Shown here: one piece after another, positions 54,545-63,480 of the stretch
Position numbering within the stretch: position 1 is the first letter of the stretch
How the letters are laid out: each line of letters opens with the position of its first letter
Made by a program: the position numbers and the translations under genes
NCBI RefSeq assembly: GCF_003667445.1
Contig: NZ_RCTF01000005.1
Location: 186,001 to 250,000, forward strand
Reading direction: 5' to 3'
Length of the DNA stretch: 64,000 nucleotides
DNA from: Xanthobacter tagetidis
GTDB taxonomy: Bacteria > Pseudomonadota > Alphaproteobacteria > Rhizobiales > Xanthobacteraceae
Notes under the pieces: model-generated
Seen by the model: the letters and a program-made list of their open reading frames with translations, nothing else
Database searches by the model: none
Told to the model about the DNA's origin: nothing

Positions 54545-55606
54545 TCAGCCGCCGGTCATGCTCATGTGGCGGCGCACCGCCGGCTGGCGGGTCTGCCGGT
54601 CGATGACGAAATCGTGGCCCTTGGGCTTGCGGAAGATTGCCTCGTCGATGGCGGTGTCGAGCAATGCGTCGTCCGCCGTGGCGCGCAGCGGCGTGCGCAA
54701 GTCGGCCGCGTCCTCCTGGCCGAGGCACATATAGAGCGTGCCGGTGCAGGTGACGCGCACCCGGTTGCAGCCCTCGCAGAAATTGTGCGTCAGCGGGGTG
54801 ATGAAGCCGAGCCGTCCGCCGGTCTCCTTCACCTCCACATAGCGCGCCGGGCCGCCGGTGCGGTAGGCGATGTCGGCCAGCGTGAAGCGCTGCTCAAGCT
54901 GCGCGCGCACCTGCGAGAGCGGCAGATACTGGTCGACCCGCTCCTCGCCCACCTCGCCGAGCGGCATCACCTCGATGAGGGAGAGGTCGTGCCCCTCGCC
55001 GTGCGCCCACGCCATCATGGAGGCGATCTCGTGCTCGTTCACGTCCTTGAGCGCGACCGCGTTGATCTTCACATGAAGGCCCGCCGCCTTGGCTGCGCGG
55101 ATGCCCTCCATCACCTTGCCGAGATCGCCCCAGCGGGTGATGGCGCGGAACTTGTCCGGGTCCAGCGTGTCGATGGAGACGTTGATGCGCTTCACCCCGC
55201 AGGCGGCGAGGTCGGCCGCGTAGCGGGCGAGCTGGGAGCCGTTGGTGGTGAGCGTCAGTTCTTCGAGCTGGCCGCTCTCCATGTGGCGGGACAGCGCGCG
55301 GAACAGGGTCATCACGTCGCGCCGCACCAAAGGCTCGCCGCCGGTGAGGCGCAGCTTGCGCACGCCGCGGCGCACGAAGGCCGAGCACAGCCGGTCCAGC
55401 TCTTCGAGCGTGAGCAGGTCCTGCTTGGGCAGGAAGGTCATGTGCTCCGCCATGCAATAGACGCAGCGGAAGTCGCACCGGTCGGTGACCGAGACGCGCA
55501 GATAGGTGACGGCGCGGCCGAACGTGTCCACCAGCGGCGCAGCCTGCGCGGCGGCGGCCGGTCGGTCGATCAGGTCCCTGAGCACGCCTGGCTTGTGGTC
55601 CACCAC
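54545..55606 (-). CDS. moaA: GTP 3',8-cyclase MoaA (molybdenum cofactor synthesis)
   Basis: A 353-residue radical SAM enzyme. The first cluster ligands are Cys44, Cys48 and Cys51 ([11 protein letters not shown]), and the second cluster is in [15 protein letters not shown]. The [11 protein letters not shown] motif binds SAM, and the C-terminal GG dipeptide essential for activity is intact. It converts GTP to 3',8-cH2GTP, the first step of Moco synthesis. No other moa gene is adjacent. Confidence 0.96.
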   Translation of the reverse strand: MVDHKPGVLRDLIDRPAAAAQAAPLVDTFGRAVTYLRVSVTDRCDFRCVYCMAEHMTFLPKQDLLTLEELDRLCSAFVRRGVRKLRLTGGEPLVRRDVMTLFRALSRHMESGQLEELTLTTNGSQLARYAADLAACGVKRINVSIDTLDPDKFRAITRWGDLGKVMEGIRAAKAAGLHVKINAVALKDVNEHEIASMMAWAHGEGHDLSLIEVMPLGEVGEERVDQYLPLSQVRAQLEQRFTLADIAYRTGGPARYVEVKETGGRLGFITPLTHNFCEGCNRVRVTCTGTLYMCLGQEDAADLRTPLRATADDALLDTAIDEAIFRKPKGHDFVIDRQTRQPAVRRHMSMTGG

Positions 55607-55797
55607 TGGCTCCTCGCGTCGTTCTCCCGCGTCGCCCCACAGGCCGGCTTCAGGGCCGGCCTCGGCGCATCATGCGCCCGCTGCCGAGAAGGCGTGCGGA
55701 CGACGCTCCGTGATTATATATCGTATGCAGCGCGCCGATGGGTAGGCGCGTCGCGGCACATTTGCGTGCGGCCATGCAACAAAGGGAGCGCAAACCC
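55607..55797. promoter_or_regulatory. Divergent moaA / DUF971 promoter region
   Basis: A short A+T-rich island at 55710-55726 (TGATTATATATCGTATG) lies in otherwise G+C-rich DNA. It could be a promoter or part of a molybdate-responsive ModE-type box, whose known sites contain ATATA runs; only one half-site is visible. No Moco riboswitch fold was recognised. Confidence 0.35.
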
Positions 55798-56187
55798 GTG
55801 CCGGACATCGAAACCACATCGCCCTCGGGCCCCGCCGACGCCTGGCCGACGGAACTGCGGGTGGTCGAAGGCAAGCACGCTCTGGCCGTGACGTTCGAGG
55901 ACGGCGCGTCCTTCATCCTGCCGGCGGAATATCTGCGGGTGGAAAGCCCGTCCGCCGAGGTGCAGGGCCACGCGCCGGACGAGAAGATCACCGTTCCCGG
56001 CAAGCGCCGCGTGCGCATCGCCGCCGTCGAGCCGGTGGGCAATTACGCGGTGCGGCTCCAGTTCGACGACGGCCACGGCACCGGAATCTATACGTGGCCG
56101 CTGCTCCACGCCCTCGGCAGCGAGCAGGAGGCGCGCTTCGCCGCCTATCTCGCCGAGCTGGAGCGCCAGGACCTCTCGCGCGGCTGA
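55798..56187 (+). CDS. DUF971 family protein
   Basis: A GTG at 55798 after AAGGGAG gives 129 residues; ATGs at 55738 and 55774 are alternatives. DUF971 motifs: WPTELRVVEGKHALAVTFED, FILPAEYLRVESPSAEVQGH and the C-terminal YAVRLQFDDGHGTGIYTW. The domain also forms the N-terminus of gamma-butyrobetaine hydroxylases and stand-alone versions are linked to Fe-S cluster carriers. Exact function unknown. Confidence 0.85.
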   Translation: MPDIETTSPSGPADAWPTELRVVEGKHALAVTFEDGASFILPAEYLRVESPSAEVQGHAPDEKITVPGKRRVRIAAVEPVGNYAVRLQFDDGHGTGIYTWPLLHALGSEQEARFAAYLAELERQDLSRG

Positions 56188-56197
56188 GCGGCGGCGC

Positions 56198-56809
56198 TCA
56201 GGGTGGCGCGGTGCCGTCGCCTTGAGGCGGCGCCCGCAGCAAGGCGAACAGCGGCCGCAGCATGCCGTTGAGCCGCTCGGGCGAGGGATCGACGCGCGAG
56301 AGCACCCGCAGCCCCAGCAACTGGCCGAGCAGCATGCCGGCGACCTCGTCCGCCGCGCCCGATCGCGTGACCACGCCCAGCGCCCGGCCCTTCTCCACCT
56401 GGCGGCGGAAGAAGGCCTGCATGGCGTCGAGCACGTCCATCACGTGGCCGCGGAACTCCGGGTCGTGGGGCGCCAGCTCCAGCGTGGCATTCACCAGGAA
56501 GCAGCCCTTGCGCGCGGGATCGGCCCGCGCGTTCTCCACCACCTCGGCGAAGAAGGTCTCGATCGCCTCCAGCGGCGGCAGATCCTCCAGGCGGGCGATG
56601 CGGTCGTGGACGCCGGCGCGCACATAGCGGTCGAACGCCAGCTCGTAGAGCGCGCGCTTGTCGCCGAAGGCGTTGTAGAGGCTGGCGCCGGTGATCCCCA
56701 TCTCCGCCGCGAGATCGCGCACCGAGGTCGCCTCATAGCCCTGCGACCAGAAGCAATCGACGGCGGCCTCCAGGACCTCCGCCTCGTCGAACGCGCGGGG
56801 CCGCGCCAT
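56198..56809 (-). CDS. TetR/AcrR family transcriptional regulator
   Basis: The ATG at 56807-56809 gives 203 residues. HTH: FDEAEVLEAAVDCFWSQGYE, then VRDLAAEMGITGASLYNAFG. The DKRALYELAFDRYV region and TetR_C-type tail (ENARADPARKGCFLVNATLE) resemble the NemR/YcdC-like group that senses electrophiles. It is divergent from a GST gene with a perfect palindrome between, so it likely represses the GST-SDR pair. Confidence 0.9.
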   Translation of the reverse strand: MARPRAFDEAEVLEAAVDCFWSQGYEATSVRDLAAEMGITGASLYNAFGDKRALYELAFDRYVRAGVHDRIARLEDLPPLEAIETFFAEVVENARADPARKGCFLVNATLELAPHDPEFRGHVMDVLDAMQAFFRRQVEKGRALGVVTRSGAADEVAGMLLGQLLGLRVLSRVDPSPERLNGMLRPLFALLRAPPQGDGTAPP

Positions 56810-56868
56810 CAGGCGCCCGCCCCGTGGAAAAAAAAGTTCGCTGGCACGATCATCCCGGAATTCTAGAG

Positions 56869-56878
56869 CAAACGTTTG
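56869..56878. promoter_or_regulatory. Palindrome CAAACGTTTG upstream of the TetR gene
   Basis: A perfect 10-bp palindrome lies 60 bp before the TetR start codon, in the A+T-richer promoter zone. It differs in sequence from the 22-bp palindrome near the GST gene, so it may be a separate site. Confidence 0.35.
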
Positions 56879-56976
56879 AAAACTCAAGAATGGCGGAGCT
56901 CCGCGGGGCCTTGGCGGCCCTCCTGGCACCCGCCGTCGGCGCCGACCGCGCTTGCCAGCCGCCTCGGCGCCGGTCA

Positions 56977-56998
56977 TTTTAGATCGGTCGATCTAAAA
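56977..56998. promoter_or_regulatory. Perfect 22-bp palindrome, candidate TetR operator
   Basis: Arms TTTTAGATCG and CGATCTAAAA flank a GT centre with no mismatch. The TAGA(T/C)CG...CG(A/G)TCTA layout is typical of TetR-family operators such as the NemR box. It lies 77 bases before the GST start and 167 bases before the TetR start. Confidence 0.7.
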
Positions 56999-57075
56999 AT
57001 AGGTCCGCGCGCCGGAAAGCGCCAGTGCGCGCCGCCTCAGCACGCGCGAAGCCAGCCCATCAGCCGGGGAGCCCC

Positions 57076-57777
57076 ATGATCCGCTTCTATTTCCACCCCA
57101 CCCCCAATCCCATGAAGGTCGCGCTGCTGCTGGAGGAGACCGGCCTGCCCTACACCGTGGTGCCGGTGGACACCCGCAAGGGCCAGCAGCACGCCGCGGC
57201 GTTCCTGGCGATCAATCCCAACGGCAAGCTGCCGGCCATCGTCGACGAGGAGGGCCCCGGCGGGGCGCCGGCGCGGGTGTTCGATTCGAGCGCGATCCTG
57301 CTCTACCTCGCCGAGAAGACGGGGCGCTTCCTCGGCCGCGCCGAGGACCGGCCTGAGATGCTCTCCTGGCTGTTCTTCATCGCCTCGGGGCTCGGCCCCT
57401 TCTCGGGCCAGGCGGTGCATTTCCAGCTGATGGCGCCGGAAAAGCCGGCCTATGCCGTCAACCGCTACCGGCGCGAGGCGGAGCGCCATTACGCCATTCT
57501 GGAGGAACGCCTGACGGGCCGGCCCTTCCTGCTGGGCGATGACTACACCATCCTCGACATGTCCGCCTGGGGCTGGATCGAGCGCGCCCATGCGGTGCTG
57601 CCGGGCAGCGATACCCCCTTGGACGCCTATCCCAACATCGCCCGCTGGCATGCCGCCGTCAGCGCCCGGCCGGCGGTGGCGCGGGCGCGCCTCGTAGGCA
57701 CCGACCATGCCTTCAAGCAGGAAATGGACGAAGAAACCCGCCGCGCCCTCTTCCCCTCCAACTATCCCGCCGCCTGA
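57076..57777 (+). CDS. Glutathione S-transferase family protein (Ure2p/YfcG-like)
   Basis: An ATG at 57076 gives 233 residues. The thioredoxin-like N-terminal domain (FYFHPTPNPMKVALLLEETG, then INPNGKLPAIVD and DSSAILLYLAEKTG) is followed by the all-helical C-terminal domain (LSWLFFIASGLGPFSGQAVH). YfcG-type members act as disulfide reductases or conjugate electrophiles. It is the first gene after the palindromic operator and is followed by an SDR. Confidence 0.92.
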   Translation: MIRFYFHPTPNPMKVALLLEETGLPYTVVPVDTRKGQQHAAAFLAINPNGKLPAIVDEEGPGGAPARVFDSSAILLYLAEKTGRFLGRAEDRPEMLSWLFFIASGLGPFSGQAVHFQLMAPEKPAYAVNRYRREAERHYAILEERLTGRPFLLGDDYTILDMSAWGWIERAHAVLPGSDTPLDAYPNIARWHAAVSARPAVARARLVGTDHAFKQEMDEETRRALFPSNYPAA

Positions 57778-57796
57778 GGCGAACAGGAGTAGTCCC

Positions 57797-58594
57797 ATGC
57801 AGCTTCAGGGCAAGCGCATCCTCATCACCGGCGGCACCAGCGGCATCGGGCTCGCGAGCGCCCGCCAGCTCCAGGAGAAAGGCGCCCGCGTCTTCGTCAC
57901 CGGACGGCGGCCGGACCTGCTCGCCGCCGCGCTCGACGCGCTCGGGCCAAGCGCGCAGGGCATCGCCGCGGACGTGGCGAGCGAAGCCGGGCGTGCGGCG
58001 ACGCTCGATGCCGCCCTTGCGGGCCTCGGCGGGCTCGACGTGCTGGTGAACAATGCCGGCGCGGTGCGCGCGGGCCCTCTGGAGGAGACCGGCGAGGCCG
58101 AGATCCGCGCCATGGTGGAGGTGGACCTGCTCGCCCCCATCCTCATCACCCGGGCGGCGCTGCTGGCGCTGCGCGCCTCCGGCGACGCGATGGTGGTGAA
58201 CGTCGCGTCCGGCATCGCCCTCGTGGGCGTGCCCTTCTATGCCACCTATGCGGCCGTGAAGGCGGGCCTCGCCCATTTCGGCGAGGCGCTGCGGCGCGAG
58301 CTTCTGGGCGAAAGCGTGCACGTGCTCACGCTCTATCCCGGCGCCACCGACACGCCGATGATGAAGACCTCGCGCGCCGGCCCCGAGCTCGGCTTCGTGA
58401 AGGAGACGGCGGACGAGGTCGCCGCCGCCCTGGTCGCGGGCATGGAGGCGGACGCCCTCGACGTGCGCCGCCTCAGCCCGCAGCGGGCGCAGATGGTGGC
58501 GCTCAACGCCACCGACCCCGCCGCCCTCGACGCGCGCTTCCTTCAGATGAAGCCGGCGCTGGCCGCGGCGGTCAAGGACCACGCCGCCTTGTGA
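57797..58594 (+). CDS. Short-chain dehydrogenase/reductase
   Basis: The ATG at 57797 follows AGGAG; 265 residues. The NAD(P)-binding TGGTSGIG is at residues 10-17, NNAGAV marks the core, and the catalytic Ser/Tyr/Lys are in VASGIALVGVPFYATYAAVK. Arg residues after the second beta strand (VTGRRPD) suggest NADPH preference. It follows the GST gene by 19 bases; the pair may detoxify aldehydes or quinones (inference). Confidence 0.92.
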   Translation: MQLQGKRILITGGTSGIGLASARQLQEKGARVFVTGRRPDLLAAALDALGPSAQGIAADVASEAGRAATLDAALAGLGGLDVLVNNAGAVRAGPLEETGEAEIRAMVEVDLLAPILITRAALLALRASGDAMVVNVASGIALVGVPFYATYAAVKAGLAHFGEALRRELLGESVHVLTLYPGATDTPMMKTSRAGPELGFVKETADEVAAALVAGMEADALDVRRLSPQRAQMVALNATDPAALDARFLQMKPALAAAVKDHAAL

Positions 58595-58603
58595 GCCGCC
58601 GCG

Positions 58604-59350
58604 TCAGCCGCGGCCGACGAACGGCATCTTGGTGGCCATGATGGTCATGAACTGCACGTTGGCCTCCAGCGGCAGGCTCGCCATGTAGACCACCGCGCTC
58701 GCCACCTGGTCGACATCGATCACCGGCTCGACCTTGGTGGAGCCGTCGGCCTGGAGGATGCCGGCCTTCATGCGCTGGGCCATCACGGTATCGGCGTTGC
58801 CGATGTCGATCTGGCCGCAGGCGATGTCGTAGACGCGGCAGTCCAGAGAGGTGGACTTGGTGAGGCCGGTCATGGCGTGCTTGGTGGCGGTGTAGGGCGC
58901 CGAGAACGGACGCGGCGCGTGGGCCGAAATGGAGCCGTTGTTGATGATGCGCCCGCCGCGCGGCGCCTGCGCCTTCATCACGCGGATCGCCTGTTGGGTG
59001 CACAGGAAGGGGCCGGTGAGATTGGTGTCCACCACCGCCCGCCACTGGGCGTAGGTGAGGTCCTCCATCGGCACGCCGGGGGCGCCGGTGCCGGCATTGT
59101 TGAACAGAAGGTCGAGGCGGCCGAACTTCGCCACCGTGGCGTCGAACAGCGCCTTCACGGAATCGGGGTCGGCCACGTCGGTCGGCACCGCGAGCATATC
59201 TGCGCCGGGGGCCATCGCGGCGGTCTCGTCCAGCGCCTCGGCGCGCCGTCCGGCAAGCGCCACCGCGTAGCCCGCCTTGGCGAGCGCGACGGCGACACCG
59301 CGCCCCACGCCCGAACCCGCTCCCGTCACCAGCGCAATCTTCTTGGTCAT
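58604..59350 (-). CDS. Short-chain dehydrogenase/reductase
   Basis: The ATG at 59348-59350 follows GGGAGG; 248 residues. Cofactor motif [10 protein letters not shown], then NNAG, and catalytic residues [20 protein letters not shown]. The substrate-side stretch [20 protein letters not shown] lacks the usual PGxxxT motif, as in several 3-hydroxy acid-type SDRs. It is convergent with the preceding SDR and separate from the Rrf2 gene. Confidence 0.92.
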   Translation of the reverse strand: MTKKIALVTGAGSGVGRGVAVALAKAGYAVALAGRRAEALDETAAMAPGADMLAVPTDVADPDSVKALFDATVAKFGRLDLLFNNAGTGAPGVPMEDLTYAQWRAVVDTNLTGPFLCTQQAIRVMKAQAPRGGRIINNGSISAHAPRPFSAPYTATKHAMTGLTKSTSLDCRVYDIACGQIDIGNADTVMAQRMKAGILQADGSTKVEPVIDVDQVASAVVYMASLPLEANVQFMTIMATKMPFVGRG

Positions 59351-59492
59351 TATCCACATCCTCCCATGACCCGCGCGGCCTGCAGCGGGCCAGCGCGTGG
59401 CGCCACATCTAGCCGGTTTCCGGGAAAATCTGAATCGATTTGAATGACGTCTGGTCCGATCCGCTCGGTGGTCCGCCAGGCGGTGCCGCGCC

Positions 59493-59939
59493 TCAGATAT
59501 AGTCGATGAAAGACGCAAGTTCGTCCTGGGAAAGATCGCGCATCTCGGCGAGGGTGCAGGTGTCGAGCACGGTGCCGATGGCGTCGCGCACCCGCACCAT
59601 CAGAAGCCGCACTTCGCAGCGCGACAGGTTGCAGTCCTCGCAGGGCTCGTAGGCGTTGCGGCTGGCGCAGGGCAGCGGCGCCAGCGGGCCGTCGAGGGCG
59701 CGGATCATCTCGCCGACGATGATGTCCTCGGGCGCCCGCGCGAGCCGGTAGCCGCCGAGCTTGCCCTTCTTGCTGGTGAGGAAGCCGGCGTTGCGCAGCT
59801 CGCCGAGGATCACGTCCAGGAATTTCTTCGGGATCTGGTTGGTCTCGGCGATGTCCGCCACCTGGGTGGACGCGCCGGGGGCGAGCCGCGCGAGGTGCAC
59901 CGCGGCCTTCAGCCCGTATTTTCCCTTCTTCGTCAGCAT
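59493..59939 (-). CDS. Rrf2 family transcriptional regulator
   Basis: The ATG at 59937-59939 gives 148 residues. The winged HTH ([20 protein letters not shown], then [36 protein letters not shown]) is typical. The cysteines [18 protein letters not shown] could hold an Fe-S cluster as in IscR/RsrR-type members. No isc or suf genes are adjacent, so the regulon is unknown. Confidence 0.92.
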   Translation of the reverse strand: MLTKKGKYGLKAAVHLARLAPGASTQVADIAETNQIPKKFLDVILGELRNAGFLTSKKGKLGGYRLARAPEDIIVGEMIRALDGPLAPLPCASRNAYEPCEDCNLSRCEVRLLMVRVRDAIGTVLDTCTLAEMRDLSQDELASFIDYI

Positions 59940-60012
59940 GTCGTGCCCTTTCGCGGGCTTATGGTTAAGCCTCCGCCCCAAGTCAACCGCACGCAACCGG
60001 GCCTGGCGGGAC

Positions 60013-60633
60013 TTAAGGCGTTCCGCCGGGCGGTGCGTCCGCCTGCGGTGCCGGCTCGGCCGCCGGCTTGGCCTCGAAGCGCGCCATCAGCGGCGCCTGC
60101 GCCATGGCGAAGACGAAGGTCAGCGGCAGGTAGCCGAAGGTCTTGAAGGCGACCCAGGTGTCGGTCGACACCGAGCGCCACACCACCTCGTTCACCGCCG
60201 CCATCACCAGGAAGAAGATGCCCCAGCGCACGGTCAGCTTGTGCCAGCCCTCCTCCGTGAGGTTGACCATGCCGTCGAAGACATAAGGCAGCAGTGGCTT
60301 CTTGAACGCCAGCCCGCCGAGCAGCGCGAGGCCGAAGATGGCGTTGAGCAAAGTCGGCTTCAGCTTGATGAAGTGGTCGTCCTGAAGCCACAAGGTGAGC
60401 CCGCCGAACACCGTCACCACCAGCGCCGACACCAGCGGCATCACCGCGATCCGCCGCGCCAGCAGCCACATGGTGGCGAGCGCCACCGCGGTGGCCACCA
60501 TGAACAGGCCGGTGGCGAAATAGATGCCGCCGTAGGAATTGCCGACGAAGAACAGAACCAGGGGGCCGATCTCAAGGCCGATCTTCACCCAGGGATTGAG
60601 CTTCTGGGGCGGGGCCGCGGCCGCCTCGGTCAT
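60013..60633 (-). CDS. yciB: Inner-membrane-spanning protein YciB (septation protein A family)
   Basis: The ATG at 60631-60633 gives 206 residues. YciB motifs: LEIGPLVLFFVGNSYGGIYF, LTLWLQDDHFIKLKPTLLNA and WHKLTVRWGIFFLVMAAVNE with VAFKTFGYLPLTFVF. About five to six spans. It is linked to cell-envelope synthesis and septation. The C-terminal tail is Pro/Ala-rich. Confidence 0.93.
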   Translation of the reverse strand: MTEAAAAPPQKLNPWVKIGLEIGPLVLFFVGNSYGGIYFATGLFMVATAVALATMWLLARRIAVMPLVSALVVTVFGGLTLWLQDDHFIKLKPTLLNAIFGLALLGGLAFKKPLLPYVFDGMVNLTEEGWHKLTVRWGIFFLVMAAVNEVVWRSVSTDTWVAFKTFGYLPLTFVFAMAQAPLMARFEAKPAAEPAPQADAPPGGTP

Positions 60634-60804
60634 GACCTCAGGTCTCCGCATACGCTGGAACCGGCGGCGGGGGCCGCAGGAGCCCCACATTTGGCGTCTG
60701 GCGGCCGTACAATCAAGTGCCGTCGCCGCCGGAGGTCTTCGCCGGCCCCGCCGTTCGCGCCCCCTCTCCCGCTTTTCCTTGACCCGCTCTTGCCGCCCCT
60801 CGCC

Positions 60805-61476
60805 TCACTTCCCCAGCGAAAGGCAGGCGACCAGCTCCGGCCCTTCCTTCGGCACCCGCTCGCGCAGGCGGGAGGCGAGGCGCTGGAGGTTGGCGGTGGG
60901 CTTGCCGGCGTCGCGGCGGATCGGATTGGGCAGCATCACGGCGAGCAAGGCCGCCTGGGAGGCGTTCACGCGCGCCGCCGGGATGCCGAAGGCGCGCTGT
61001 GCCCCGGCCTCGACGCCGAATTCCCCATCCGGCCCCCATTCGGCGATGTTGAGATAGATCTCCACCATCCGCTCTTTGCTCAGCACCAAATCGAGCCACA
61101 GCGCGAGCGGGATCTCGATCGCCTTGCGGATCAGGTCGCGGCCCGGCCACAGGAACAGGTTCTTCGTCACCTGCATGGAGATGGTCGAGGCGCCGCGCAC
61201 CTCCTCGATCTCGTCGGCCTTCTCGATCGCCTGGCGCATCTCCTCCAGGTCGACGCCGGGATGGCGGCAGAAGCTCGCATCCTCCGAGGCGATCACCGTG
61301 CGCACCAAAGCCGGCGACATCTCGGAGAGCGGGGTCCACACCCGCTCCACCCGCTCGCCGGACAGCCAGCGCCCGATCATCAGCGTCGAGACCGGGTTGA
61401 CGACCGTGTAGAGCACCGACAGCACCAGCGGGATGGCGACAACGATCAGCGCGAGGCGCAGCAGCAGGCGGATCAC
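60805..61476 (-). CDS. mtgA: Monofunctional biosynthetic peptidoglycan transglycosylase MtgA
   Basis: A GTG at 61474-61476 gives 223 residues, usual for MtgA; a TTG 30 codons upstream is possible. One N-terminal membrane span (LLLRLALIVVAIPLVLSVLY) is followed by the GT51 domain with EDASFCRHPGVD (catalytic Glu), GASTISMQVTKNLFLWPGR and EIYLNIAEWG (second Glu region). It polymerises lipid II into glycan strands in the periplasm. Confidence 0.93.
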   Translation of the reverse strand: MIRLLLRLALIVVAIPLVLSVLYTVVNPVSTLMIGRWLSGERVERVWTPLSEMSPALVRTVIASEDASFCRHPGVDLEEMRQAIEKADEIEEVRGASTISMQVTKNLFLWPGRDLIRKAIEIPLALWLDLVLSKERMVEIYLNIAEWGPDGEFGVEAGAQRAFGIPAARVNASQAALLAVMLPNPIRRDAGKPTANLQRLASRLRERVPKEGPELVACLSLGK

Positions 61477-61671
61477 ATCGGGGCCTTTCCGTTGGCGCGC
61501 GGGGATGGTCCCACGCGGCGTCTTGACCTCGTGCCCTGGTTGAGGCACCGGGAGCGGTGACGTCAACCTTGACCGGGCGCCCGACGGCGCGGCGGTCCGC
61601 CGCCACGCCTGCGCTCCCTACCTCAACCCACGGCCCCGCCAACGGTTCCCACCCCTCGCCAAGGCCTTTCC

Positions 61672-62598
61672 GTGACAGCCCCTCTCGCGCATCTGCTCGA
61701 CGCCGCCGCAGCCCTGACCGAGGCGCGGCTCGCCCGCGCCCTCGCCGCCGATGCCGAGACGGGCGAGCGCCTGCGGCCCGAGCGGCTGATGGCGGCCATG
61801 CGCCATGGCGCGCTGGCCGGCGGCAAGCGGCTGCGCCCGTTCCTGGTGCTGGAGAGCGCGGCGCTGTTCGGCATCGCGCCGCAGGACGCGGTGACAGCGG
61901 CAGCGGCGGTGGAATGCGTGCACTGCTATTCGCTGATCCACGACGATCTGCCCTCCATGGACAATGACGACCTCCGGCGCGGGCGCCCCACCGTCCACCG
62001 CGCCTTCGACGAGGCGACCGCCATCCTCGCCGGCGACGGGCTGCTGACCCTTGCCTTCGACCTGCTCGCGGGCGAGGACGCCCACCCGAGCGCGGCGGTG
62101 CGCATCGCTCTGGTGCGGGCACTGGCGCGGGCGTCGGGCATCGGCGGCATGGTGGGCGGGCAGATGCTCGACCTCACCGCGGAAGGCCGCTTCGACGGCG
62201 GCACGCCGCTCGCGCTCGACCTCGGCGCGATCCGCGACCTCCAGGCCATGAAGACCGGCGCGCTGCTGGTCGCCGCGTGCGAGGCCGGCGCCCTGCTCGG
62301 CGAGGCGGATGCGGACGCGCGCGCGGCGCTCATCGCCTATGGGCGGGCGCTCGGCGCGGCGTTCCAGATCGCCGACGACATCCTCGACGTGGAAGGCAGC
62401 ATCGAGGCGGTGGGCAAGAGCGTGGGCAAGGATGCGAACGCCGGCAAGGCGACGCTGGTGTCCACCCTCGGCCTCGACGAGGCGCGCGGCGTGCTGGCGG
62501 ACCTGGTGGCCGAGGCGCAGGCCGCGCTCGCCCCGTTCGGCAACCGCGGCGGCGTGCTGAGCGAGGCCGCGGCCTTCGTCGCCGCCCGCAAGAGCTGA
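61672..62598 (+). CDS. ispA: Polyprenyl synthetase, farnesyl/geranyl diphosphate synthase type
   Basis: A 308-residue protein starting GTG at 61672. First Asp-rich motif DDLPSMDNDDLRRGRPT and second DDILDVEGS are intact, with GGKRLRPFLV near residue 43. The two residues inserted in the first motif (DDxxxxD) and the length fit a short-chain (C10-C15) E-type synthase. The usual neighbours dxs and xseB are not present in the window. Confidence 0.92.
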   Translation: MTAPLAHLLDAAAALTEARLARALAADAETGERLRPERLMAAMRHGALAGGKRLRPFLVLESAALFGIAPQDAVTAAAAVECVHCYSLIHDDLPSMDNDDLRRGRPTVHRAFDEATAILAGDGLLTLAFDLLAGEDAHPSAAVRIALVRALARASGIGGMVGGQMLDLTAEGRFDGGTPLALDLGAIRDLQAMKTGALLVAACEAGALLGEADADARAALIAYGRALGAAFQIADDILDVEGSIEAVGKSVGKDANAGKATLVSTLGLDEARGVLADLVAEAQAALAPFGNRGGVLSEAAAFVAARKS

Positions 62599-62623
62599 GG
62601 CCCGGCGGCGCCCTGCCCGCCCC

Positions 62624-63460
62624 TCAGCCGTCCGCCAGCTTCTGGAGCGCCATCGCCCCGGCCGGCGCCCGCACCTTTCCGCCGTTGATGAGGTAGACGA
62701 ACACGTCGCGCGCCGTGCTCTTTGCTGCGCTCTTGGCCGCGCTCTTTGCCGCGCTCTTGCCGCCCTTCTCCGCGGCCTTGCCGAACGTGGGGAGCCCTTC
62801 CGGCACCCTGCCCCGCACCCAATCCTCGGCCGCCCCGGACCAGTGCTTCAGCGCCGCGGCGTCATAGCCGGTCGCCACCTCCTCCCGCCCGCGCATCAGC
62901 CGGGCATATGTGAACGGCGCGGTGATATCGGCGATGGCGGGATGGGTGTCGTGATCCGCATAGACGATGGCGACCGCATGCTTGCGGGCGAGGGCGACGA
63001 AGTCGGCGCAGGCGAAGCTCGGGTGGCGCACCTCCACCGCATGGCGCAGCGCGACGCCTGCGTGGGCCGCCGGCAGCAGGTCGAGAAACCGCGCGAAATC
63101 GTCCGGGTCGAACGCCTTGGTGGGCGCGAACTGCCAGTTGATGGGGCCGAGCTTCTCGCCCATCTCGGCGATGCCGCTCGACATGAACCGGGCGACGCTA
63201 TCCCCCGCCTCCGCCAGCACCCGCCGATTGGTGGCATAGCGCGGCGCCTTGAGCGCGAACACGAAGCCCTCCGGCGCCTGGGCCGCCCAGTCGGCGCAGG
63301 ATTTGGGCGTGGGGTTGCGATAGAAGGTGCCGTTGATCTCGATGGTCTTGAGCGCCCGGGATGCGAAGCCCAGCTCCTTCGCCTGCGCCAGACCCTCGGG
63401 GTAGAACACCCCGCGCCACGGCTCGAACGTCCAGCCGCCGATGCCCACACGGATCGTCAT
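62624..63460 (-). CDS. DUF72 family protein with KSAA repeat insertion
   Basis: A 278-residue YecE/DUF72 protein: GIGGWTFEPWRGVFYPEGLA, FASRALKTIEINGTFYRNPT and VEVRHPSFACADFVALARKH, then YADHDTHPAIADITAPFTYARL. Near residue 230 a KSAAKSAAKSAAKS run (12-bp DNA repeat) is inserted between two conserved segments (GLPTFGKAA and DVFVYLINGGK). The TIM-barrel family has unknown function. Confidence 0.9.
   Translation of the reverse strand: MTIRVGIGGWTFEPWRGVFYPEGLAQAKELGFASRALKTIEINGTFYRNPTPKSCADWAAQAPEGFVFALKAPRYATNRRVLAEAGDSVARFMSSGIAEMGEKLGPINWQFAPTKAFDPDDFARFLDLLPAAHAGVALRHAVEVRHPSFACADFVALARKHAVAIVYADHDTHPAIADITAPFTYARLMRGREEVATGYDAAALKHWSGAAEDWVRGRVPEGLPTFGKAAEKGGKSAAKSAAKSAAKSTARDVFVYLINGGKVRAPAGAMALQKLADG
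62706..62765. repeat. 12-bp tandem repeat in the DUF72 gene
   Basis: On the minus strand units close to AAGAGCGCGGCC (Lys-Ser-Ala-Ala) follow each other four times with minor base changes, flanked by GGKS and KSTARD. It encodes a low-complexity basic insert. Confidence 0.7.
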
Positions 63461-63480
63461 GGCCTCTCCCTCCAGCCGCC

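Noticed and set aside
55607..55800. Molybdenum cofactor riboswitch before moaA
   Set aside because: The leader is short and I could not form the multi-helix fold expected of the Moco motif.
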